Shown in pieces: positions 54,541 through 64,000 of a stretch of 64,000 nucleotides of DNA. This stretch comes from Penium margaritaceum (taxonomy: Eukaryota > Streptophyta > Zygnematophyceae > Desmidiales > Peniaceae). The stretch covers positions 63,108-127,107 of the forward strand of contig SZWC01003624.1 in the NCBI GenBank assembly GCA_023375785.1, in the 5' to 3' direction. A model generated the notes under the pieces. That model had not been told where the DNA came from. It made no database searches and saw only the letters and a program-made list of their open reading frames with translations. How positions within the stretch are numbered: the first letter of the stretch is position 1; every line of letters starts with the position of its first letter. Position numbers and translations under genes: made by a program.

Positions 54541-55823
54541 CGGCATGGTGCCTTCGGGCCATGGAGGGGTGTTTCTGCAATGTCAGTCCCGGTAACCTCT
54601 GGGTGACACCACTCACTTGCAGGCACTCTATGATGGTTGAAATTTTCTTTGTCAGCTTCAAGTCCACCTTCCTGGCTCTCTGATGTTCAGAGGAGTTTCT
54701 CAACGGCGAACTCCTGGGGTTGTTTTCTCGGTGGTCCTGTATTTGACATTTGTTAGCTTGATTTTTAGGGCTCTTCTTCGTGTGTTTTCTACTTCTTTTC
54801 GATTGTCGTTTGGACAATCTAGTACCTCGTACGGTATTGGTTTTTTTTGTTTAAGCTGCTGCGTAATTTGTTGTTATTTTTTGGTAGCCAGTTTAGAGGA
54901 TCCGTTGCATATATGCATCATCTGAAGGTGGGATTAGGTATCCCTCCTTCTCTTTCATTCTGTTCTCTAGCTCTTACCATTCTAGGCATTTCTTTGTTGT
55001 TTTTCACCCTTTCAAGCATTGTCTGCCACGCTGTGTTCTCTGCAACCTATCCTCTCACACAAAACACTCCTTTGGGAATTTCTTCATGTCCTCACACATC
55101 ACAACACTTAGGAACATGAGGTAACCAATGACTCACAGGTACGCCACAGCATGGACACTCTCCTCCAGCAGAGCTGAATCTGCTTTCGTAAGAATCATGT
55201 GCCAAGTAGACATCATATGTGTAGATACACGGGAGACTGAGGCCTGCACGTTAGCAAAACACTCTCCTAAGATCCTATCATAATTAGCATGTGCACGTGC
55301 AACGAGTAACGCTTCCGGTTATGCTTTCTACACCTACAAAGACACCAGCATACCACTGACATGACAACAATCTACGCCATGGATGTCATCCTGATCTGGT
55401 TACCTTTGCACAAGCGGTGTTGGGTTTAAAATCTCACCCCACCTATCCAACCAGCTGTTGAGGGTAGCTCTACTATTGGTAATCTACCTACTAGTTGATT
55501 CTCTAAGTGGCTCTGAGCCACAGGTCTACCAAATGCTTGACAGGGTTGAGATAGGAAGAAAAAGAAACCAAACATTTGACTTCACCTCAGTGTTGTGCAT
55601 GCAATATTGCATTCATGTACCAGATTTTGCTTGAAATTGTCCTTGAACCCATTCAGTAGATCATTTCTGAGATGAATGTTTAGGTACGTCCTGATATCCC
55701 TCCATTTTTCTTGCACTGAACCTCTGAAATTAAACTCGGCATTTGCTGTCAATGAATGTAAAAACCACAGCACCAGAATAACCTGTAAATTTTTAGAACT
55801 ATCTTGGTCTCCAGACCCCGACG
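54541..55823. other. No recognisable gene
   Basis: AT-rich sequence without a coherent long frame or known motif. Short frames at 54683-54925 and 54847-55119 look like chance. Nothing can be supported. Confidence 0.5.
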
Positions 55824-56329
<506 letters not shown>

Positions 56330-56333
<4 letters not shown>

Positions 56334-56431
56334 TGATGACAACGAGGAAGATGATGATGATGGAAATGATGACGATGACAATGACAATGATGATGATGAT
56401 GATGAGGATGATGATGATGATGGTGATGATA

Positions 56432-56462
<31 letters not shown>

Positions 56463-56490
56463 CGACGACGACGACGACGACAAAGACGAC

Positions 56491-56546
<56 letters not shown>

Positions 56547-56629
56547 CGACGACGACGACGACGATGATGATGATGATGATGATGATGACGACGACGAGGA
56601 TGATGGTGATGATGATGATGATAATGATA

Positions 56630-56669
<40 letters not shown>

Positions 56670-56690
56670 GGATGATGATGATGACAAAGA
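56330..56690. repeat. (GAT)n/(GAC)n trinucleotide repeat
   Basis: Long GAT runs alternate with GAC blocks (about 56461-56487 and 56544-56565). All six frames are nearly free of stops as a result. Confidence 0.92.
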
Positions 56691-56775
56691 AGATAACTAC
56701 GATGAAGCGGATGCCAACACCGTCACAGGAAATGACAGTGAAGATGACGGCTACATCAACGACAACAAAAAATAG

Positions 56776-57060
56776 GATGAGGTGGAAACAGTGACAACGG
56801 AAATGGCAGTGAAAGCTGTGAAAAATGGAATTATTTAGGGCATGCAAGCCCATGGAAAAACCATCATGAGCTCTGTGTGTGAGAGGGAGACAGTGAAGGC
56901 CAAATCTGGCTAAGTCAGAAACTCATTAAGAACAAGGAGAGAGTACAATGAGCCCTACTGAGAACTTATGTACTGGGGACTGGCGGCTAGCCCACCAGGT
57001 CGCGTCATCCCCGTCATGCCAAAAGGCACGCATGGGGAAAACATGTGTCACAGAAATTTA
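56776..57060. other. No recognisable gene
   Basis: Unremarkable sequence between the GAT repeat and the GGGTCTC repeats. No frame or motif of note. Confidence 0.5.
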
Positions 57061-57071
57061 AACCACAACAG

Positions 57072-57493
57072 AGGTCTCCCAAGGCACCGGAACAGTCAAC
57101 CCCGTGCCCGGGTCTCAACCAACGAGAAGATATGCAATGTACCCCATACACATCCAGACTCTACGGTGACATACAAGCATTACCGGATAGCCAGGATATG
57201 CAAGTTTAGGCCTCCCGAGACCTCAGAAAATGTCACCGGATGTCCGGGTCCTAGCCACATGCAAGTTATATACGTCTGATCACCAATCAGTGCTGGGTCT
57301 CCCGGGGCACTTGTACAGACCACCAAGTGCCCGGGTCTCAACCACCGAGGCTGAACGAGCAGTGTCTGAAACACACATAATCAGCGTCCAGTCAGCAGAA
57401 CATGCTTTGTTTAGTATCGTAAATGACACTAGTACCATCGGGTCTCCTCGTTACACCGGTACAATCCACCGGGTTGCGGGTCTTGACCCACCA
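57072..57493. repeat. Degenerate GGGTCTC repeat cluster (4 units)
   Basis: Four related units of about 55 bases start at 57072, 57209, 57295 and 57440. Each has the form GGTCTCCC...GGCAC..GTAC...CCACC..GTGCCCGGGTCTCAACC. Spacing is irregular (137, 86 and 145 bases). Two more copies lie at 61126-61303. Their origin is unknown. Confidence 0.7.
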
Positions 57494-58424
57494 AGAAAAG
57501 TCTCCTAGCTCCCGACAAGCCAACCAGGCTGCCGGAACACATTGGTCGTGTTTTGTCGGCACTGCCGTCGGTGCTGGAGAAGTCTAAGGACACTCCGGAG
57601 GCCCGTCGTGTCGTCACACCCTCTTATACCATGTATCACCAACGTGGGGTACATGGGTAATCCATCTTTGTCGCTCGTGATGGGTGGAAGCCACATAAAC
57701 CAACAGTCACCCTAGCTCACATAGCCATCAATGCAAGAGAAAATGAGCCAAGAGCAAAAGAAGTGAGCTTGGTGTCATGCACCTACTCATACACTCCCCA
57801 CGTGAACTCTTTATGTTACTTGGGGGAGTGGGCGGGAGGGGGGAGGGGGGGTTCGAGCGAACAGTCAACAAATTCTTAAATAGACCACGTTTGGTACTTC
57901 CTGCCTCACAGGATTGTTTGGCAGTGGTAAGAAATGACTTTGAGCCCATCGAAAGTTGGTGTAGTCAGAAATAGGTCATTCAACAGTCTCATCACATTAC
58001 AAATTTTGAAGACGTTCACAGAGATTCAGATTTTCTAAAAACAATTGATATGGGATATGGAGATTTGTACCTGTGAAACGCCGTTTTTTCAAAGGAAATT
58101 GGAACACACATGTATGAATCTTCCCAATGAAAAAGATACTATATTCTAAAGCTTCAAAAAATTCACATATGTATGTATATATATGTATATATATATATGT
58201 ATATATATATCTACAAACTTCCTCGAAAACAAGGTGATTTTCCTCTTGTAAGAAGTCCATGGAAAAGTTAAAACCCTGGTGCATTTGAAGGTTCTCAACA
58301 CCTTCATAGCCCGAAAGAAGAACTTGAGGAAAATTCTTTGTAATTTCTTGTGTATAGTTAAGTTTGTTTTACACTGTTTGATGAGTGCATGAATCAGGTG
58401 TGATTGGTTCAAAATGGTAAATGC
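57494..58424. other. No recognisable gene; AT microsatellite inside
   Basis: Mixed sequence with a G-run near 57838-57850 and an (ATGT)/(AT)n tract at about 58163-58212. No coding frame is convincing. Confidence 0.5.
58163..58212. repeat. TATATGTA microsatellite
   Basis: ATGTATGTATATATATGT followed by further TA runs. Confidence 0.85.
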
Positions 58425-60995
58425 GTGAAAGTGCGTGTAAGTGCATGCAAGTATGTAAAAGCGTGTGAAAGTGCGTGTAAGTGTGTGTAAGTGTGTAAGT
58501 ATGTGTAAGTGCGTGTAAGTGCGTGTAAGTGCATGTAAGTGCATGTAAGTGCGTGTAAGTGTGTGTAAGTATGTGTAATTGTGTAGAAGTGTGTATAAAT
58601 TGTGTGTAAGTGTGTGTAAGTGTATGTTAGTGTATGTAAATGCGTGTAAGAGCTTGTAAGCGCGTGTAAGTGCATGCAATTGCGTGCAAGTAAGCACATG
58701 AAGTGTAAGTGTGTGTAAGTGCGTGTAACTGCGTGTAAGTGCATGTAAGTGTGTGTAAGATCATGTAAGTGTGTGGAAGTACGTGTACGTATGTGTAAGA
58801 GCGTATAAGTGTGTGTAAGCATGCATAAGGGCATGTAAGTGTGCCTGAGTGTGTGTATGTGTGTGCAAGTGCATGTAAGTGCATATAAGTATGTGTAAGT
58901 GTGTCAGTGCGTGTAAGTGCGTGTAGGTGCATGTAAGTGCATGTAAGTGCGTTTAAATGCGTGTAAGTACATGTAAGTGTGTATAAGTGCGTGTAAGTGT
59001 GTGTAAGTGTGTGTAAGTGTGTATAAGTATGTGTAAATGTGTGTAAGTGCATGTAAGTGTGTATAAGTATGTGTAAGCATGTGTAAGTGCATGTGAGTAT
59101 GTGTAAGTGTGTGTAAGTGCATGTAAGTGTGTGTAAGTGTGTGTAAGTGTGTGTAAGTGTGTGCCAGTGCGTGCAAGTGCGAGGAAGTGTGTGTAAGTAC
59201 GTGTAAGTGTGTGTAAGTGCGTGTAAGTATGTATAAGTACGTGTAAGTACGTGTAAGTACATGTAAGTGTGTGTTAAGTGCATGTAAGTGTGTGTAAGTG
59301 TCTGTAAGTATGTGTAAGTGCGTGTAAGAGTGTGTAAGTGCGTGTAGGTGTGTGTAAGTGTGTGTAAGTGCATGGAAATACGTGTAAGTGTGTGGGTGTG
59401 TGTAAGTGTATGTGAGTGCATGTAAGTGAGTATAAGTGCGTGGAAGTACGTGTAAGTGCGTGAAATTGCATGTAGGAGTGTGTGAGTGAGTGTAAGTGCA
59501 TGCAAGTGCGTGTAAGTGCGTGTAAGTACGTATAAGTGTGTGCAAGTGCGTGTACGTACGTGTAAGTGTATGCAAGTGCGTGAAATTGTGTGAAAGTATG
59601 TGTAAGTGTATGTAAGTATGTGAAAGTGCGTAAAAGTGCATATTGGTGTGTGTAAATGTGTGTAAGTGCATGTAAGTGCGTGTAAGTATGTGTAAGTGTG
59701 TAAACGTGCATGTAAGTGTGTGTAAGTGTGTATTAGTGTGTGTAAGTGCATGTACATGTGTATAAGTGTGTCTAAGTGTGTGTAAGTGCGTGTAAGTACA
59801 TGTAAGTGTGTGTGCATGTAAGTACGTCTAAGTGCTGGTAAGTGCGTGAAAGTGTGTGTAAGTGCATGTTAGTGCGTGTAAGTGCGTGTTAAATGTGTGT
59901 AAGTGTACGTGCATGTGAGTGCCTCTGAGTGCGTGTAAGTGCATGAAAGTGCGTGTAAGTACGTGTAACTGTGTATTAGTGCGTGTAAGTGTGTATACGT
60001 GCATGGAAGTACGTGTACGTGCGTGAAAGTACGTGTAAATGTGTGTAAGTGCGTGTAACTTTGTGAAAGTGTATGTAAGTGTGTGTAAGTGCGTGTAAGT
60101 GCCTGTAAGTGCATGTAGGTGTGTAAGTGCGTGTAAGTGCATTTCAGTGCGTGTAAGTGCGTGGAAGTGTGTGTAATTTTGTGTAAGTGCATACAAGTAC
60201 GTGTAAGTGTGTGTAAGTGCGTGTAAGTGCATTTCAGTGCGTGTAAGTGCGTGGAAGTGTGTGTAATTTTGTGTAAGTGCATACAAGTACGTGTAAGTGT
60301 GTGTAAGTACGTGTAAGTGTGTGCGATTGTGTGTAAGTATGTGTAAGTGTGTGTAACTGCGTGTCAGTGTGTGTAAGTGTATGTAGGTGCGTGTAAATGC
60401 GTGTAAGTACATGTAAGTGTGTATAAGCTTGTGTAAGTGCATGTACCTGTGTGTAAGTGTATGTAAGTGTGTGTAGGTACATGTTACTATGTTTTAGTAC
60501 TTGTAAGTGCGTTCAGTGCGTGTAAGTGCGTGGAAGTACGTGTAGGTGAATTCAGGTGCGTGCAAGTGCCTGTAAGAACGTTTAAGTGCTTGTAAGTGTG
60601 TGTAAGTGTGTGTAAGTGTATGTAAGTGCATGTAAGTGCGTGTTAATGTACGTGTACGTGTACGTGTACGTGTACGTGTACGTGTACGTGTTTAGTGTGT
60701 ATAATTATATGTGAGTGCGTGTATATACGTGTAAGTGTGTGTAAGTACATATAAGTGTGTGCAAGTGTGTGTAAGTGCGTGTAAGTGCGTGTAAGTGTGT
60801 GTAGTTATGTGTAAGGACGTGTGAGTGTGTGTAAATGTGTATAAGTATGTGTAATTTTGTGCAAGTGTGTGTAAGTGTGTGTTAGTGCGTGTATGTTGTT
60901 GTAAGTGCGTGTAAGTAAATGCAATTGTGTGTAAGTGCATGATAGTGCGTGTAAGTGTGTGTAATCACGTGTTAGTGTGCGTAAGTGTGTTTAAG
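58425..60995. repeat. 10-bp minisatellite, unit GTGTAAGTGC
   Basis: About 250 copies of a 10-bp unit with variable last bases (GC, GT, AC). Variants of the GTAAGT core include GTAAAT, GAAAGT and GGAAGT. A 90-bp block (nine units, marked by ATTTCAGTGC at 60141 and 60231) is duplicated in tandem. A pure (GTGTAC)n patch lies at about 60649-60690. The long minus-strand frames rich in THLHTLTRTY are a product of the repeat. Confidence 0.95.
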
Positions 60996-61125
60996 TGGAT
61001 GGCTATGTGAGCTAAGGGGGGTGGCTTGTACAAAACCACGGAGAGCACCAATCAACCACACACATACACTGACTCCTCCTCCAAGCATAGAGGGCAAGCT
61101 AGCTGTCCTCGGGAGCATAGTGAAG

Positions 61126-61303
61126 GGCACAAAGTCTCCTCGTGACACTGGTTCAACCCACCAAGTTTCCGGGTCTCGAGCATACAAGGAGTCTCACACA
61201 TGCACACACATACCAGCACAATGCGCATCATCCACAGGTCATACAGCAAGAGGGTTTCCTCGTGGCACAGGTACAACCTACCAAGTGTCCGGGTCTCGAC
61301 CAA
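61126..61303. repeat. Two further GGGTCTC repeat units
   Basis: The units at 61126-61180 (GTCTCCTCGTGACACTGG...CCGGGTCTCGAGC) and 61250-61303 (GGTTTCCTCGTGGCACAGG...CCGGGTCTCGACC) are 125 bases apart. They match the cluster at 57072-57493 on the other side of the minisatellite. Confidence 0.7.
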
Positions 61304-61319
61304 CTGATTACTGTGATCC

Positions 61320-62444
61320 ACATGCAATCACATTCATATGGTATGCGCAGGCGTGTGACATGAGTCACACTCCGGCGGCTGTAGCACACTCGAGGCAGAG
61401 CAAAAACCCTCTCCTAACATCGCAAAGGGTCAAATTCCACACAACACTGCATCTGGACAGAGGAACCTGACGCTGATGTGCTGAATCGAGGTGCTAATGT
61501 CGTACTGGCCAAAACCGATGCTAGAAAGATCTTCTCACTCCGACAAGCGCTGACATGGATAACTCCTCTCTCTGCAATCCTAGGAAAGTAACGTGTTGTC
61601 ACAACACCATGACAAAACTGCTCCCCCTATCACGCACAAGTCTGCTACCATCTGAAGGATGGAGCTCCGGCTGCTGCCATGGTCGCCGTCTCTACACCTC
61701 AAGGAGCATGCCAATGCTCATGACACCGCCACAAGTCCCAAACCTCAGTCTCTCCTCTCTTTGTTGCATAGTGGCGCATCAGGGTACGCCAGAGGGAAGA
61801 GAGTGGACGAGCAGCATGCAGCCATGGATGAAGTGGCAGAGCTGGCCTCCGAGGCGGGATGGAGCACCCTAAAGCACAAGGGTGTACCGCTACAAGGGGA
61901 GGAGGACTGGCACACTCAGCCAGACCTGCACAGGTGGACAAAGATGAAGATGGAGCTACTGATGCAGGTGGAGGAAAATCCGTTGTGGAAATAGGTGTAG
62001 AAAGAGGAGCAACGATGGAGTCGTCGAGAATGATGATGGCGGAATCTGAAGGCATGCTCACCTCTCCCATAGTGTCTACATTGGATCTTAAACTCGCAAC
62101 TGGTACAAGATCCTCCCCTCGGATGGGTGTGCGAGATTCTGATAGTGGATAGCTCATCTTCATAGTGGGGCTCCTTTGCGTAGACAGTCGCTCCCACACT
62201 ACCATCACCTCCTGCTGTGCATCTCTGTACGCTCTTGTAACTAAGCGTAAGCTGCCTTGGGCATGCGGAGGTGGCCCATGTCTTCCTTGCATAGCAACAA
62301 CTCTACCTCACTGAAAGCTACACATGCAGACTTCTAAACTCACAGGTACAACTCCATCTGCGTCTTTGCTGCTGAAGACGATGGAGCTGGTGCTGCTCAT
62401 CCTTCTGGGGGTCCACCAAACTCACAAATATGCTAAGGTGCTGG
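61320..62444. other. No recognisable gene
   Basis: Several frames of 60-200 codons overlap on both strands (for example a 197-codon minus frame 61699-62292, Pro/Ser-rich). None has a recognisable domain, and I cannot choose between strands. Confidence 0.45.
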
Positions 62445-63239
62445 TCAATCGGACGCAATTAAAGGTGTCGCATCCCAACTGCAACTCATGTATATCAGAC
62501 GAGGAAGGATGAACGATGGCATGCCGAGAGATAAGGAGAAGGTAGAGTCGTCAGAGTCCACGGAGCATGTGAAAATGTCGTCCGTGTAGGTACCACCACT
62601 CTTATCGTTGATGTGATCAGTATGGTCACCAACGAATAAACACGCGAGGGAAGAACTGAGTTGATGCTGATGAGATAACTCAATTTTCCTGGTCTGATAT
62701 GCTGCACTGTCCTCAGCTGTTGGCATGGTGGATATAGCTATGCAGGACTCTGGCTCTACAACTGATCCAATGTCAGTCAAGGTAACTAGCATGCGTAGCT
62801 GGCGCTCATCCAACGTCTCATCGGGAAGACCAAACGCTGTCACTCCCTCGATAATGGAGCGAGGATCATCACCCAAGTGTGTCATGTGCCTCACTGCTTT
62901 GCCGTGTACATGGGAGCCCGTAGACTCTAGGAACATGGGTAACTCCTGATGCTCAAGCTCGTCTTTGGGTAGCGCTGATGACAAGGTCGAGCATACTCTG
63001 TTTGCTAAAACACATATCCCGGTGATCTCCCATAATAACAGTGCTCTCAAGAAAGCCTCCACATCTGAAAGACCACCCGATCCACTCTGCTCCTGCACTG
63101 TGACGCTACTGAGGTGGTCTGAGCCTGCTGCACCAACTCTCCCAGAAGTCCGCAAGAGGCATCCTAGGCCATACGGGGCTCCTTTGCAACCAATCAAAGC
63201 CGCAAGTGGAACCACCGAGGGACTCGGAGGCTGCACCAC
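62445..63239 (-). CDS. Hypothetical protein, 264 codons (minus)
   Basis: This is the longest non-repetitive frame outside transposons. The track start at 63239 is not an ATG, so the true start is unclear. The product has a Gly/Ser-rich N-terminal part, then PKDELEHQELPMFLESTGSHVHG and a DETLDERQLRMLVTLTDIGS stretch. No family is recognised and no membrane segment is evident. Its N-terminal KGAPYGLGCLLRTSG recurs further right (63352-63410), so it may be an exon of a longer repetitive gene or chance. Confidence 0.3.
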   Translation of the reverse strand: MVQPPSPSVVPLAALIGCKGAPYGLGCLLRTSGRVGAAGSDHLSSVTVQEQSGSGGLSDVEAFLRALLLWEITGICVLANRVCSTLSSALPKDELEHQELPMFLESTGSHVHGKAVRHMTHLGDDPRSIIEGVTAFGLPDETLDERQLRMLVTLTDIGSVVEPESCIAISTMPTAEDSAAYQTRKIELSHQHQLSSSLACLFVGDHTDHINDKSGGTYTDDIFTCSVDSDDSTFSLSLGMPSFILPRLIYMSCSWDATPLIASD

Positions 63240-63491
63240 TCTTGATACAATCTGCTGCTGTTGAACATCCAGCTTAGGCCCCAGTGTGGTAGTTGACTTT
63301 GATGATTCGCATGTCTTTTACACTGTGTCCGCTGCCGGGTTGGTATGAGACTCCCCCGGAAGTCTGCAAGAGGCATCCCAAGCTGTACGGGGCTCCTTTG
63401 CCACCACCGGGCTGCCACCGGTTAGAGCCATGAGTGGCCCCACCCAAGGACGTGAGGCCTACACCACTCTTCACACAATCTGCTGTTGGAA
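63141..63491. repeat. Tandem duplication of about 211-bp period
   Basis: AGAAGTCCGCAAGAGGCATC (from 63143) through CACTCTTGATACAATCTGCTG recurs as AGTCTGCAAGAGGCATCC (from 63361) through CACTCTTCACACAATCTGCTG. The minus strand reads KGAPYxLGCLLxTSGxV in both. Confidence 0.75.
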
Positions 63492-64000
63492 AACGTCCGG
63501 CTCCTGCTCCAGCGTGGATGTCGAAATCGATGACACACATGTCTCCACCATCAATGCCATGTCTGGATCTGACTCCACGTCATGTGTCAACACCGTGGCA
63601 TCCGCGTCTGCATGAGGTGACTCTGCGATGCTGCTCATAGGCAAAGGTGCTAACCCTGTCTATACTGATGTAGCTGGAAGTCCTCGACAGCCACTCTCCC
63701 CCTTGACAGGATGAGCAATGGTAACCCTGGGAGTAGACAATCTGTCTGAGCTCTATCCAACACGACGAGTCGTACGGTGACGACAACACCATGCTCGGGA
63801 CCGTTCACCAAAAGATTAATCATCCAGAGGGAGCGTGGTGGCAAAATGAAGGCGAGAGAGAGTAGTAGCCACTCTGGATGGATTGGAGGGTGAAGCTGAA
63901 GAAGCATGTTGAGGCGATGCGGAAGAAATAGATACAGATGAGGGTAGGGAAGCCGTTAACAGAAGCAGCACACTCGGTGACAACAAGGTTACATAGTTGC
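63492..64000. other. No recognisable gene
   Basis: Short frames only, with no motif. The sequence runs off the window. Confidence 0.5.

Noticed and set aside
58146-60940. Minus-strand frames of up to 396 codons rich in Thr, His, Leu and Tyr
   Set aside because: They are translations of the 10-bp minisatellite; no unique domain and no consistent start.
58425-60995. Telomeric or interstitial telomere-like repeat
   Set aside because: The unit GTGTAAGTGC is not a TTTAGGG-type repeat and has no terminal context.

Overview
This window is nuclear DNA from a repeat-rich eukaryote. The initiator tRNA-Met primer sites, Ty1/copia gene order (gag-protease-integrase-RT-RNase H), a hAT/DUF659 transposon and long simple repeats point to the green lineage. 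A charophyte alga such as Chara is a plausible guess but the sequence does not prove it. No intact host gene can be shown. Most of the window is transposons inserted into transposons, with satellite-like DNA at the right end.

Layout. 1-4030 holds an (AG)n run, a 14-bp minisatellite, a decayed copia RNase H tail and CTG-rich DNA. 4031-6840 is a decayed copia fragment without integrase (I). 6850-20968 is a decayed copia element (G) interrupted by a nearly intact copia element A1 (10163-19766, TSD GGTTG). A1 is itself interrupted by F1 (13753-16951). 20261-54540 is another old copia element (H), sharing its left LTR with G. H contains A2 (23690-48568) and a reverse solo LTR A3 (49189-50125). A2 is split by B2 (minus strand, 25143-45412, perfect TSD AAGGT) and by a solo LTR C2 (45657-46356, perfect TSD CACGG). 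B2 is split by B1 (plus strand, 27786-33757) and by C1 (minus strand, 36456-44809). C1 carries a hAT transposon (36524-40922, 12-bp TIRs, 8-bp TSD) inside its 3' LTR. The deepest nest is therefore H > A2 > B2 > C1 > hAT, five levels. 54541-64000 holds a poly-Asp coding (GAT/GAC)n tract, a roughly 2.5-kb minisatellite of 10-bp GTGTAAGTGC units, a dispersed GGGTCTC repeat and unrecognised DNA.

Biology. Families A, B and C place, directly after the 5' LTR, a primer site complementary to the anticodon stem-loop of initiator tRNA-Met rather than its 3' end. This is the half-tRNA priming mode known from Drosophila copia. Element H instead has a site complementary to the 3' end of the same tRNA. The LTRs of families B, C and F each carry a family-specific tRNA-like block with Pol III A-box and B-box motifs, upstream of a Pol II TATA box in at least one copy per family. 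In F1 the block is inverted in the 5' LTR relative to the 3' LTR. C1 has lost RT/RNase H while F1 keeps only RT/RNase H, so both are non-autonomous.

Assembly notes. Five single-N joins (14631, 36681, 38524, 40638, 43254) and one 295-N gap are present. The join at 40638 is flanked by an exact-looking 243-bp duplication that looks like an uncollapsed contig overlap.
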